This document shows, in pieces, positions 1-31,051 of a stretch of DNA of 64,000 nt. The notes below the pieces were generated by a model. It was not told where the DNA came from. It made no database searches and saw only the letters and a list, made by a program, of their open reading frames with translations. Source of the DNA: Enoplolaimus lenunculus (lineage: Eukaryota > Nematoda > Enoplea > Enoplida > Thoracostomopsidae); contig JASANG010001733.1 of the NCBI GenBank assembly GCA_030248215.1, forward strand, positions 310,001 to 374,000, in the 5' to 3' direction. The translations under genes and the position numbers were made by a program. Positions within the stretch are counted from its first letter, which is position 1. Every line of letters starts with the position of its first letter.

Positions 1-248
1 TAGGTGTTGGTATGCTTAATTTTGAAAAACAGCTTGCGTATTTTAGGTACAGTTAAGTACGTTGCTTGCATTTATATGCGTAATAATACGTACAATAATC
101 GAATTACCGCTAAATTTTCTAGTGTTTACATCACGCTATTATGTTTTTATCATAGCGATGTACAAGTCACATATATGCGGTTAGCGTTATGCCTGATTTG
201 TCAAATGTTAGGCATGGTGTAACTGTAAGAACCACAGTTTTAGATCGA

Positions 249-18398
<18,150 letters not shown>

Positions 18399-20259
18399 TC
18401 GGTACCCGCTTCTGTGCCCGAGTCAACCAAAATAGGGTTGTTTTTTGTATATTGCTTTTTGAAATTGGTGATGTTATCTGTAAGGAATTTGGCAACAGTG
18501 ATCAAAAATTTTAAACATTTTGTTTGTATTTCGGTTGGTAAGACATTTTTTACGTTTGAGATTTTTCGATTAATTTCCGTATTTCGTTTCCGGTGTTTTA
18601 AATACTATTCGTTTTCAATATGTTTGTTTGATTGAGATACACACTCGTTAAATTATTCGCTTGAGCTTGCGCTTTTAGCCTGCTCATTATTACTTATGCG
18701 TTCTATTGGTATGAATTTGAGCTATAACGTTGTGTACAATGTACAGTATGGCTGTTGTGTTTTATAGGACGAGTTAGCAACAGCTAACCTGTGGGCTACA
18801 ACGTATTTGCCCTAGCGACAACTAGTAATTTCATGCACGTATAAGTAACAGTTCACCCGTATCCCACAGATGGGTTGTGTTATCCTATCGAAATACGTTT
18901 TGTAACCTATGGATGATTTGCTGTGTCTGATAATGAACGTTGTCGTCAAGGTAAAATGTGCATCATACATTAACTACAGAATAAGTACTGAGCTTACGTG
19001 AAGTTGTTTTGCATCAGAAACATGAACAACCCTCTAACAGCAATGTTTGAGACGTTTTGCATTTGCGCTGTGTAATTTAGAAATTTGGACTTTAAAATAA
19101 TACAACTGCCATATACATGAAATGCTTTGATTGAATTATCGTCAAAATCGTTACTGTTTTAAAGATATTTTTTCTTACCGCTTGTGGATACTCGTTCATG
19201 TTTTACGCTCATTGTAAAGCAGAGAAACAGCAGTACTTGTGAAAGATACCGGAGCCGGTAGTTTAAGTGATGGTTGCTTTAGTTATTTTAGCAAATATGT
19301 ATGGATTATGTTTAAATCTTATGGTTTTATCCTTATTTTTACGACGTTTTACAGTTTTTTCTTGCAACATTTCAACACCGAAACTACTGGAACCTATGGC
19401 ACAAATGTTGCCGGAACCGTAGGCAGACCTCCGGTGGTACAATGGTGAACGATGCATAAATCATTTAAAACTCGAATTACGTAGGGACTTTACGCAACTT
19501 GAGTTCAAACAGAGTGTATACTTAATTGACTGTATTCTCAACGTATATAGCATGGGCTAGTATGTGTTGGAAGTAAACTTTTGTAACTTGTTACATAACT
19601 GGAGCGATTTTTTAAAATTTTATAAAGCTGCTCTGGCAGAAAATCGGCTTCGGCTACGATAGAATTGTTGCCGGGGGTTCCGGCAATTTCGGTAATAAAA
19701 TTTTGCATAATTTTGCAAAATTTAACTGTTTAGCGCGTTCTGTTTTACTTTTGTCACAATTTTCAGGAAAGAATTTGCAAAATTTCGTAGAAACTTAGCG
19801 TAAAACCAAGTAACTTACCAACATTGCAGATATGGACTAAAATTAACTAATTAACCATAATTTTTACTACCTTTCGCCTCACCTACTACGGCTTCGGCAA
19901 GTTTCGTTGACCTCCGGCTACGGTATTTTTCACCTCTGGTAGCACCCTGTTGCATACTTCATGAGATTATTTGAACTACCCCATTTCGTTTTACATCCTT
20001 CACTGGCAAAATTTTGACGACCTCCGTCTCCGGTATTTTTATCTCCTGTAACACCTTAATTGTAAATCACTGACTTATCAACATTACAAGGAGGCAAGGC
20101 GTAAACAGATAGTCAAAATACCAGAACATATTGAAGTATAAAGTTTTAAAAGTGTTCATTTTTTGCCAAGATAATTGAGGCGTGCATAAATTCATCAGTC
20201 TTTCAAAGATTTGAAAGAAAAATGGCGGATAAATGGAAATGTTTAAGATTTTGGATGAA
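18399..20259. other. USP19 3' flank, no gene seen
   Basis: AT-rich sequence follows the USP19 stop. No canonical AATAAA occurs in the first kilobase; AATAAG near 18980 and AATAAT near 19095 are possible variant poly(A) signals. From about 19230 to 19949 the sequence is dotted with CCGGAACC/GGTTCCGG-like motifs and ends with GTAGCACCCTG, which resembles the right end of the CAGGGT hAT-like family. Short ORFs here look random. Confidence 0.5.
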
Positions 20260-20267
20260 TTAATGAC

Positions 20268-20455
20268 AGGCCCATGTAAAGATCAGGTTCGGACCGTTTT
20301 TCTGTGGGACTGCAATAGAGTAAGCTTTGCAATAGACTATTTTTTTTGCTTGACTTAGGCTTAGGTTTAGAAATATGCTCATTTTTAGGCTTACGCTTAG
20401 GAATACGCTTCTAATACTGTTCCACCCCTGTTCTCTACATTGGTCATCTAGCACA
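20268..20455. mobile_element. TTAGGC-carrying MITE, copy 1
   Basis: The left end CCCATGTAAAGATCAGG and the right end TGTTCTCTACATTGGTCA match the inverted ends of copies 2-4. The interior has CTTGACTTAGGCTTAGGTTT and TTTTAGGCTTACGCTTAGG, which are runs of the TTAGGC hexamer. The conserved TTCTGTGGGACTGCAATAGA block marks the same family. No coding capacity. Confidence 0.7.
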
Positions 20456-20459
20456 TGCC

Positions 20460-21770
20460 CCTCTTATATACAGGTCGCTACAGTATCCGTTTCCGATAAA
20501 AGTCGTCCATTTCCGTAATAGAAACGAGAAACATCCACGTATATGTAAATCTCGCATTTTTTGTTACAGACTCGTCGAATTGTGTTTGCGCCTCCTGGAA
20601 AATGTCAAAAAATTTTGGCTCAAACTTATTTTAAAGACATACAGACAAATATGTCCTAAAATGTTCCAAAAACGCACCAAAACTTAAAACCAAATTCACT
20701 ATAAAACGATTTAGTTGCTGCAAATAAAAGAAAATTTCGCTATCAAAATTGCCGGAATGTCTGGCAGAAATTCTACTGGAACCGGAGGTCCATTTTTAGT
20801 CGGGGCCGCCGCAGTCAAACCTCCAGTTGTACGGTGACAAACTCCGGATACTCCGTAATCCCAAATAGCCGTGCAAAATTCCCAAGAAATCCCCAAGTCA
20901 ACCGTCGAAACTAGCCCCGCTAGAGTCGACAACCCAGAACAACTCCAAATAACCCCAAGAATCCCCTTATAACATACCCCAAATAACCCCGGTTTTCCCC
21001 TGGTACTGCCCGAATGCTCCGCGCTATGCGCAACTGGAAACGATTCCCTGGTTACGCCGGTTTCACCGTGCTCACATTTGGAGCTACCGTGACACTTTTG
21101 CAATAATTTCCTATAAACCTAAGTCACCCTGTCACTAATATACCAATCAACTTACGCAAATCTCTATAAAATAACTCAAAGCCCCTATGTAAAATGGCAA
21201 ATAAGAAATCGCCGCATTCCGTAGGTTAACAATACAATAATGATTTTTGGTGGCTGGCTACCCCAGCCCCCATGTCGAGTTGATTTGCATATTTTTGTGT
21301 GTCCCGGGTGTCTCGGGCACCTTAGGGACACACATTTCCGCCATTGCAATAAACTACCAACCACAACAACAACAATATACACCCCCCAAACCCCTAGCTA
21401 AGACATTTGGCGCAATACGCCAACAAAAATATTTAATTAATGGCCACGCAGGGCCCCTGAGTACAATTACCTTGCGGACGCAACCGCCACGCATCGATTT
21501 AATAAATTTTTACGCCGTTTAGCAACGCCTGACCCTAACATAGGTTCTAAGAGAGACTAGGCGGAGCCGGGGACTCCTTTAAGGTGTGGATTTAGGTTTG
21601 GTTTTAGATTTGTTTTAGTTTTTAGGTTGAAATATATTTAGGAGTGGCACAGCCACCTACAACTGTGCACTCCGGGTATATTTGTGTCCCGGGAAATTGG
21701 GACGGCCTTTATAGTAACATGGGCAAAGTAACAATAGCCAAAAGTATTCTGGCAATTTGCACTGCATAGT
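20460..21770. other. Gene-free stretch with C/A-rich tract
   Basis: No recognisable gene. From about 20860 to 21000 the + strand is rich in AACCCC/ATCCCC words. The 130-codon - strand frame at 20711-21103 has no motif I recognise, and I attribute it to this skewed composition. CCGGAACC-like repeats occur near 20750. Confidence 0.4.
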
Positions 21771-21777
21771 GAGTTGA

Positions 21778-21990
21778 TTTCTTTGGCCAATGTAATTAAC
21801 AAAAGCGGAACAGTATTATAAGCATATTACTAAGCCTAAGCCTAAGCCTAAGCCTGAGCGTAAGAATGAGCATATTCATAAGCCTTAGCTTAAGCCTATG
21901 CCAAGCAAAAAAATAGTCTAAAGCTTAAACTTACACTTTTCTAGTCCCACAGAAAAACGTTCCGACCCTGATCTTTACATGGGCCATTTT
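21778..21990. mobile_element. TTAGGC-carrying MITE, copy 2
   Basis: The left end is TTCTTTGGCCAATGTAA. The right end TTTACATGGGCCATTTTTT is its inverted counterpart. Between them are (CTAAGC)n at 21830-21856, GAGCGTAAGAATGAGCATAT, a second hexamer run, AAAATAGTCTAAAGCTTAA and AGTCCCACAGAAAAACG. The hexamer run is the cleanest in the window: about four exact repeats of the nematode telomere hexamer. No ORF. Confidence 0.75.
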
Positions 21991-22110
21991 TTAAAAAATG
22001 CTGAGATACTGTGTCTAAATAATCCGCAGAGCAACAATCTTATAGGCGTAAGTACGCATGGTACAAAACTGCCTTCAATTCCGGCAAAATTACCACCTAC
22101 GGCTTCGGTT

Positions 22111-22532
22111 CTGTAGTGACCCGAAAAAGAGGGTGGCCTGATATTTATTTGGCCTCTCTAGAGGGTACGCCCTCTGCCAATGTTCGGTTTTATGGTCTAT
22201 TATTTAGTTTTAACCCGCCCTCCGTCACCTTTCGTTACTGGTATACCCATATCCGGTGTTGCAACTATATTCGTTGAAATAAACGTTCATTTGACTTAAA
22301 CATTGAGCGATAATATAAGGTTATACTTTGGGATGTCCTTTAAAACCTTAAGTACGCTTTAAAGTTTTGCACTTAACTTTATTTGGTCCAAGTGTCATTA
22401 CTACAATTAGAGATAATTGACATTTATGGTTTGTAGTTAGAGTTTAGGGACTCTATCTGCTTGCGGACTTCTATTCATTGGGCTCAGAATGGGGACTCCA
22501 TCTTATTACCCCTCTTAATCGGGTCACTACAG
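22111..22532. mobile_element. MITE, family CTGTAGTGACCC, copy 1
   Basis: The left end CTGTAGTGACCCGAAAAAG and the right end, on the other strand, CTGTAGTGACCCGATTAAG form inverted repeats followed by GAGGG. TA follows the right end, while the left flank is TT. The interior holds GACATTTATGG and AGGGACTCTATC blocks shared with other copies. It is a non-coding, TA-target type element. Confidence 0.75.
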
Positions 22533-25500
22533 TACAATCTCTGCTGGAAGTTCCGTTGTGGACTGTTTGCGTTTTCAAGAACCAGTTTTCCAAGTTCTGC
22601 AAAGACCAACGTCGAATACTTTAATGTGAGGAATGTGCAGATGAGTGTTATGCAATTTAAAAATTATCAAGCATTGCAGGGTTGCAACAGGCCCGTGCCT
22701 ACATTTCTGGTGCGAGGGCGGCAGGCCTTAGCGAACCGGGGCCTGGCCGCCAGACGAAATAAATCACAGCAGTTCCATATGCCAGAGCCTAAACCTTAAA
22801 TAGCTTGTATACACCTCGTTACATAAGGACATTTTTTAAATCAAGGATGATTCTCTTTGTTTTCGGTGGGATATATATTGGCCACACTTCTGCGCTTAGC
22901 TCCGACACTGGTTTCAGAATGTTGAGATCAAAAAATCATTAAACGTTCTTCAGTTTCTATCAAGAACCGCCGTAATAAATAATTAACAGGTAACTGATTG
23001 CGACAACCAGCGCCGGGTCCAGGAATTTCTGACGGGAAGCGTGGTGACCGTTGCAAATGTTATGAATAGAGATGGTCATCGGATGTTTTTTATATCCGGA
23101 TATCCGAAATAGGTTTTCTATTTTGGATATCCAAAACTCGATCGTGCGATTTTTTTGTTTCCAAACCTCAGTTTTCGTTTCCCAAGCAATTGTTTTAACT
23201 TGTTGCTCAAAGGAAAGGTACCCTGACCCACCAGCTGATTGCTATGACCGTAAAACATACAATTCTATAAATAGTTAGTTATTATACACCCTTCCTTCGA
23301 ACTATATATATACATGAGTCGTTTTACGTTTACGAGAAGAAAGACCCACATTGAAATATACTTAAGCTAAATCGTACAAACATCAGTCGATGTTTGTTTT
23401 AGTGGTACCATGGTTTTACCGGCAGATGCAAAAATTTCTGACGGGGAAGGCCTCGTAAATATTTTGAAACGCAATTTTTTACCAAAAAATTTTTCTGAGG
23501 GGGTAAAAGTGTAAAGTAGGGACCTAATCATTTATTACAAATTAACTTTCTGAGGGAGGAAAATTACAAAATTTTACAAAAAATTCTGAAGAGGAAAATT
23601 GTAGGGGCGTTACCATTTTATAAAAAATTTCTGACGGGGGGGGCGTACCTACGCCCGCCCGCCAACCTTCAAATCCGCTGCTTACATTTTTAGGCTAATT
23701 TTGTTTGCTTGGGCTTAGGCTAAGCTTTGTTTTGGACTTGTGTTTATTACGCTGAGGAGGCTTAAACATAGGAATATGTTTTGGTTGTTAAAAGGGAAGC
23801 TGAGGCAGTCGAGCAGGATAAGTTCCAATAATGAATTGCTTAGTGTGAGGGGTTTGGGAGGCGACAGTTGCCATCCTGCTTACGAACCACTGAACTTGTG
23901 GAGGGGGGGTCAGGGTGCGGCAGTCCATCTGAGAATCCAATTAAAGAAAGTTTTTCTACTGCAAAAATAGACATTGCGAACCAACAAAGTTGACACTAGG
24001 AACTATTTTACACGCTAGTGGATAGTGCCGGAGCAGACAGGTACGGGGACTCCATCAAAGTCGGGCACCCCAAATGTGAGGTATGCGGGTGGCGGCTCCG
24101 GCCGTGCATGTGGCTCATCGATCGGCTACGTACGTACATACAGACGCATAAAAATATAACTGTTCGTAATACGAGAGTATGGTTCCGTCACCAAATTAAT
24201 AATAATATATCTAGCGTAGTACAGGCAACTTCATCACTTATTATCCTCGATATTATAGAACGTGTGAAAGACATATGTTTAGTTGTTCAGAGCCAAAACC
24301 GTTTGTTATTAAACCTAAAACACGTGCAGATGCCAGTGACACAACAAATTCTTTTCAGACGGTCTGAAGGCCCCGTCTGTTTTAAACGTTAATTTTTGGG
24401 TACAGATTTTACAACAATGCTTTTTCCTTATAAATATATTCTGTTGAAGTAAATTTTTTGATTTTTGGCGTAGCGATATTTTAACTAAAAATATATGACA
24501 GAATTTCTATGAAATTATACTGAAAATTGAATGTCAGTTTCAGAAATACAGCCCCCCCCCCAGTTTTTAGTCCTGTTATCGTCCCGGAAAACCGTATTCC
24601 TATTTTCGATCTCCATGAAATATTAACGCAGTTTTCAAAATCCAGTACCATGGTGATGTCAAGTTCTGGTTTTCCAATGGGAAATTGGCAACTGGTTTTA
24701 ATTTTGTGTTACTAAATGACAGTTTCTGCTCTACAACACATTGTTTACTCTTCAATTTCCCACTGTAATTTTTTGGTTTGCTCTTCCATTTCCCACTGCA
24801 GTTTGTGGCTCTTTATTTCCTTTTTTCGTATAGGCCAAAAATCTCATATCAATTTTCCAATCTTTTAACCACTGTTTCTACTTCCCATCGCTATACTTTG
24901 AAAAAATGCTAGTAGTAATTTGGCAGCCCTAATATTCAGTGAATCTTGAATGCTTTATACCGACTGTTTATAAAATGTCTCAATTTAATACCTGTCCTGT
25001 TTTGATTTTCGTAATTTACATTTACTGTTTTTATAAAAACGTATTTGGGAAAAGACCTTTCTGATTTTCATGTCAGGCGGGCGCAAGATAAAATGGACGA
25101 CGCATTCTATAAACGTATTACGCGCGCTCAATCAGAAATTTATGGATCCACCACTGTTTTTTGCATTTCATTTTCCGATACAGATTTTTGTTCTCTACAC
25201 ACAAAAAAGTATTTCTGAATTTATTCACAAAAGTATTTTCTGCTGCACATCTGAAAAGTTTTTTGATATTTAAGACAATTTTCCTAAAAATAACTGGAAA
25301 ACGTTTATTTTCAGACTTTATTTCAAAACTTTTTTGAAAACTTTTCTGTTATAACAGAAATACTTTTCAAGTGCACCTTGCTAATTATATTTCTTAAATG
25401 TGAGAAATTTTTTCTTAAATATCAGAAATATTATTTTGAGAGTAGTGTGTGGAACAGCTATAGTGAGTTGATAAAGAGATCTTGAAAACAAATCGATGCG

Positions 25501-27700
25501 AGATATGCGACAGCCGCGAATCCTACTCAGAGCAAAACTAAGCTAAAATACAAAACTGTGCTAAATAAAAAAGTTGCAATATTCGCAATTCCCTAATACG
25601 AAAGTTACAAGACCGTTTATATAGCTATACAGATTATAGCTTCATTGCATATTAATGATAATATTGCAGGTGTAACTTTGTAATAGATTTGCATGGTACT
25701 TTTGCCCTGATCATTCTATGCTGTTGTGTTCAGTGCTCGTTATGATCAGATTGGCATATTTTTGAGACGGGTTAAAACGAAACAGTACTTGGTTTGGGAT
25801 ATATGACTAAATCGCAACCAGGCCCGTAGCCAGCCAGCCTTGCTGGAGGGGGGCTAAAAAATTTTCAGGGGGGAGCATTTAAAGGTTTTCAGTGACTTAC
25901 AAGCAAGGTTGAAGTTCTTCTAAGGAGGGCAAAATTTTTCCAGGGGTGACGGGCGGCCCGATCGCAACACGCGCTAGGTACAATAATTCTCACAACGAAT
26001 ATACCCAATATTTGTACGGATGCGTAAGTTAAACAAAGGGGTGTCCTTGAGTGCTCAGCCCTGTTAGAATGGTTTTTGCTTCGTTAGGGAAGGTTTAGCT
26101 CAGTTGTGTGCGTAGTGAAATCCCCGCATGACCATTTTAAATTTTTTTCTTCGTTCCACGGTGTACTCGCTGCGCGGGCTTGTTTCAAGGTTGTGTAAAA
26201 CGGCAACTTTAAAAAACTGAGTTTCTTACCCGGACTAAATCAGCATTTTGAATCGCAGATGTCATTTCTATTGTAACAATAAGTTGAAAGCTGCCGTTTA
26301 TAATAGTTCATACTTGCACTGTAGTCTAACTATTCTTCGTATTCCTGCTCGAGAGCACATCCTGTTTAAATTTTCGACTTTTTTCAAAATTGTTCAATGA
26401 CACACAGTGCTGTATAATGAAGAATTCTTGATTTTTGCAAACAAACCTTAGTTATTAATCAGCTTAGTTCTATTAGCTGCACCTGAAGCCAATTTATTTA
26501 CCGCAATTCCAACTAAAAATCTTCGTATAGTACAAAGTTTAAAAACTAAACCTATACAAGATCTACTTAAATCCGTAAAAAATTTGTATTGATTTAACAT
26601 GAAATCAGCTGGAACATTGCCCAAACGATGTATATGGGACGTTCTAGTTTAATCATTTTAATACATATTACACGTCAATTATAATTTTGAACGGAAGCAT
26701 CCGATGTACTCGATTCTTCTTGTACTCAAATTAATTAGTTTGCTTGCGTCATAAACCCGATCTTTTACAAGCGACCGGGAGATAAGTCATTTCCGGAAAT
26801 TTTTTGAAGGCAAAAAACACTTTTCGACGACAAAACAGTTTCCTCACTTGAAAGACTTGATCGCGAAACAATTATATTCTAATATGCATAATGTTTTACC
26901 CTCCCGGAATATTATTCTGGTTTCGTCTTTCAACTTTTATAAACTTTTATTCTAGAATATGCGCTGAACAAAAGCGCTATCGTGGGGAATATATATTCAA
27001 AGTTGTTGACTTGTCATAATAAGTATTCGCGCACAGTTGGGTTTGCACATGCTTCAATCCAATTAATACAGTAATATCATGTAGCCAGCCACATCGGCAT
27101 AGAAGAAGACTCTTATTGTGTTGCTGACGTACACACAGTTGTGGTCTCACGTGAGAGCGAAATATTTCTGTTTATATTAAATACAAACTTGCGAGCATTC
27201 ACAGAAATTAATATTCGATCGAATAGAATTGTCTTAGCGATTAGGGCTAGTGAAAATTGACCTCTAGGTTATTAATGCCTGGGGTCAAATTTATGACTAA
27301 GTTATAAAATTGTGAAGAAAACTGTTAGTTTGTTATGAGATGGGCCAAGAGCTGCCCCAAGGGTTTGCAGAGTTCCACACCGTATTGAAACGTAATACGC
27401 GTGTACTCGGTGACCTTACCGTTTTGATAATGTTTTAGATGAGCAGGCAACTTGTTTTTAGTTTCTATCGATCTCAAAGTTTGCTCTTATCGCTACGGTT
27501 TGTAATTATTTCGTTTTGGACCCACATATTTTTTTGCACGGTATTTGAACCTGTCACGATACGGTTATCAAATTAATTATAGATTTCTTGTCATTTTTCA
27601 TAAAACCATTCTACAATTATAGGTCAAGACATTATCCAAGCCTCTAAATATAGCTAATCATAATTAGAGCGTAACATAAACATCAAATATTGACTTGGTG
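22533..27700. other. Gene-free intergenic stretch
   Basis: I see no coding gene. It contains scattered degenerate repeats: TATCCGGATATCC near 23090; a G-run region with TTTCTGACGGGGGG near 23625; a degenerate hexamer patch (GCTTGGGCTTAGGCTAAGC) near 23705; and GGCCCGTAGCCAGCC followed by a G-run near 25820, which resembles dispersed repeats of other animals. The 124-codon + frame at 24018-24392 shows no recognisable motif. The rest is AT-rich and featureless to me. Confidence 0.5.
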
Positions 27701-28109
27701 TACTGTATTGATCCGAAAGAGGGGGGTAATAAGAGGGGGTCCCCATTTTGAGTCCGAATCAATAGGAGTCCGTATCCTTAATAAGAGTCCATAAATGTCA
27801 ATTAACCCTAATTGTAGCGCATAAATTACTGCAGGGCCAAATAATTTGAGTTCGAAACTTTAAAGCGTACTTAAATTTTGAAAGTACATTCCTAAGTATA
27901 TCCTTGAATTACCGCTCAAGCTATTGACACAAGACAAATAAATGTTTAATTCAACGAATAATTGCAGTACCGGATATATATCAGTAACGAAGGGCGGCGG
28001 AGCATGGGTTAAAAATAAATAACAGTCCATAACAGAATATCAAGGGGGGTACCCTCTGGAGAGGCCAAATAAATATCAGTCCCTCCCTCTTATTCGGGTC
28101 AATACAGTA
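27701..28109. mobile_element. MITE, family CTGTAGTGACCC, copy 2
   Basis: Bounded by TACTGTATTGATCCGAAAG and, inverted, TACTGTATTGACCCGAATA, with TA at both outer ends. The interior repeats the words GAGTCC and AATAAGAGTCCATAAATG several times, as in the copies at 22111, 31730 and 36811. It is 409 bp including the TA pairs and has no coding capacity. Confidence 0.8.
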
Positions 28110-28627
28110 GGAAATTTTATTGCGTACGATACGTTTAACATGACACTTAATAGTAATTGACGTGCGGCTTTTTGCGTAGTTTATCAATGGTGTCATCCGG
28201 AAGTATAAACAAACAACTGCCCACTATCAAATACTTACGTATTCAGTTTAAAAGTCGAAAATTTACTATCACCTTGCTTAAAAATGTTATGCTTCGGATT
28301 TCTAATCTAAACTTACGACCGGTTTGTTTCATTCTGACAATACGGCATAGCTTTACGCAAGCTAATTTTCTAAAATTAATAATATTTCACTATAGCGTGA
28401 CTGACTGTGTAGCAGTTGTTTACGTAGCAGTTTCAGATATCAGTTTAAAAATGTATGAAGCGGAAATTCGTCGCTTTTTCAGTTTCCGAATATAGATTTC
28501 AACTATCAGAATCGGTCGTTCAATCCTCCACATGAACTGCGGTTTTACTGGTTTAGATTATTTTACTAATTTAAGGCACTTGCTTGTTTTCACCAACAAA
28601 CGATGTCCTCAGACGTCATTACTGTTA

Positions 28628-29136
28628 TGGACCATCCACGTAATAATGCGCGCATAGTTGTAAAAAATTGTCCACCCACTCCCTTAGGACCAGTGTCAAA
28701 AAACGATGCTATAACGACGGCCTGATGACAACACACACCCTGTTCTTAGAGAGCCGGTTTTGTCCTGACAGTGTTTGAAAAGAGTAGGGACAAAACAGAG
28801 TCCCTCGGAAGGGACTACTGACATAACGCAGACTCTGGCTGCAACGTCGTTTCTACGAAATAAATTTTAATTTTTAGTGCATAGCTTCTGCTAAAACCAA
28901 TGTACAACAATAGTCCCTTCGTTACAGAGTAAGGACATTATGCACTGTGTTCTGTGAGTGTAGCGATACTGGAGACCCTGTAAGCAGGATGTCTGCGTTG
29001 TCCATGGACCCTACAAAGAGGCTTGTTCTAAATATAACATCCGTCCTACAGAGCTCCTGAAAATGACATTGGTCCTTACCCAGACCTGGACAATTTTTTA
29101 CACTAGTGCACGCACTATTATTACGTGGATGACCCA
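28628..29136. mobile_element. Long-TIR DNA element (509 bp), TTA flanks
   Basis: Inverted ends of about 75 bp: the left TGGACCATCCACGTAATAAT and the right, read inverted, TGGGTCATCCACGTAATAAT, both continuing to AAAAAATTGTCCA. The flanks are TTA on both sides, which fits a 3-bp target duplication like that of PIF/Harbinger elements; this assignment is an inference. The 133-codon - frame across its right half shows no transposase motif. Confidence 0.65.
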
Positions 29137-31051
29137 TTATAGAACAAAATATGCATAGGCTTATACTTAATATTAGGCTTAGACGTAGGCTTATGATTAC
29201 TCTTACGCTTAGTCGTCGGTTCAGTGGGGTGGTAACTAAAGACTTGCTTGGGTTCAACTTTATTTTGGTCTCACAAAATTTAACATTAATATATTTTGCT
29301 AAAACGCAACACAAAGTATACACACTCTCTCAATTGTGGACCTGAACATTTTTCATGTGGATTGCAATTTTTGTATATATAAGGCTAAAACGGAATTGTA
29401 GTAAGAAAATACAGAATATTGGTTTCGTGTCAGGACAGTGAAGAATACGATCCTTCGGTTCTGTCATGTCTGGTTTGCATTTTAAGCGTTTGAACGACAA
29501 AGGGTCAAATCAGATATTGCCTAAAACTTCTAAGGTCGTTTTGAGTATAACGATGGTGTTAGTTTACTGATTTCGCCGCTCTTTTCGCACTAAATGTATT
29601 CAATACAGACACAAAATTTTCGAATCTCCGTCTCTCTAATTTGGGATTAACTAAAAGAAGCCAATCTGTAGAAACCTGAAAGCATCTCACAAAACGAAAG
29701 TAATTTTGCAAAGCAAAATCTATTAAGTACTGCAAGCGATTTCTGCGCCCCTTTTAGTCTGATTGCGCCCTCACTCCAGCCCCAACGCATAGAGGCCCTG
29801 AGAGTGCCTTGGCCTCCTGCAGCCCTCCGTCCGCTTCCACGCTGCTGTGTACACTGTGAAAAAATAAAGTATCTAATGTGGGGGGACCTTTGTCTTGAAT
29901 ACCTGCGTTGTGTTGCGAAAGATTTCAATAGTCTTACTGTTTTTAAACTTAGGCTTTCTTTTAAAGTAACATTAACAGGTTCGTTCCGAGCCCTAATGTG
30001 ACAATTAATATATATGAGCTCAAAATAGCAAGTAACCACTGAATGCCATTTCTATAGCTAAACATGATAACAACCCAAACATGTGACATATTATTTCAAA
30101 TTAACAAATATTGTCAAGCCGATAAATCGAATATTATCCATATAACGATAATGGTCATTTGAGCAATTTGAACCTGCAACTTATTAACAGCTAACCAGTC
30201 AATTTTCAAGTTCTTAGAAGTCTCGTGTGGTTAATTTGTTCGCTTAAATTTAAAGTTTCATTCGGCTATTTTTGTCTAACAACGGAAATAAACATTTTTA
30301 ATTAACGTGATTTCGATATTAACGCTGTAGGTGAGTTTATTAGTAATATGCGCCTATATCTTTACTTTTATTGCCGTTGCAGTTTTATACTTTAACTCAT
30401 AAACTTTCACATAAATAACGATTTCTATTTCTTATAAGATGTCATGCACTCAGGCGTTATTTTACGACAAACTTGTGAATTTCAGTATTTTGTGCCGTAG
30501 TCACAATAGATCGCTTGCATTTTCGAATCCAAGCTGGGCCTACCACGGCCTCGCCGACCTTTCCACCTCCACCCCTTCTCAACAGAGATGGAAAGTACGG
30601 TTTTGTATTAAGGTTTACCAGTAAAACAGCGTTCGGCTTTTCGCTCAATTGGCTCGCAAAGTTTTTTCACTGAGTTCTGGCGGCGCCATCTTTTTTAAAA
30701 TTTCTGGACCCGCCTCTAATCACATGATACTGTATCGCGCTGGAACTGGACGGCCATGCATTCCAAATTCGCCCGTGCTCCACGAAGACTGCATAGGATA
30801 TGTAATTTTCGAGTCATAGTCAAAAGGCATACAGCGGGGGTCTAGTCACCCCATAGATAAATGTTACCACCGTTAAAAAATTTTGGCTTGTACCTGGAAA
30901 TGTTTTGTATAGGAGAACTTGTAAGTGCTCTAAAGCTCAATAATCTCACTTCTGAAATTGCGTTTCCTCCAAAACATGTTTCGCTGGCAGTGTTCTCTCC
31001 ATGTTTTTAAGTTTACTGTCGAACAACGTTGTATGGTACTCGTAACGCAAA

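Noticed and set aside
20711-21103. A 130-codon - strand frame
   Set aside because: It lies in a C/A-skewed tract among CCGG repeats. It has no motif, no nearby exons and no similarity that I recognise.
21830-21860. A true interstitial telomere or chromosome fusion point
   Set aside because: The hexamer runs sit within an element with inverted ends that recurs at four or more places, so transposition explains them better than fusion.
24018-24392. A 124-codon + frame beginning MDSAGADRYGDS
   Set aside because: The CxxC-containing start suggested a zinc-binding peptide, but there is only one pair, the rest is ordinary AT-rich translation, and no splice-compatible neighbour was found.
28922-29323. 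A 133-codon - strand frame as a possible transposase piece
   Set aside because: Its C-terminal part lies in the inverted end of a MITE and the rest in flanking sequence. No DDE/DDD-type motif is visible.
29647-30039. A 130-codon - strand frame in a less AT-rich patch
   Set aside because: No family motif and no exon context. The patch near 29750-29830 has CTCC/GCC words but no gene structure.
30515-30560. A tRNA-like B box (TTTTCGAATCCAAGC)
   Set aside because: No A box or cloverleaf-compatible stem could be placed upstream, so no tRNA gene is supported.
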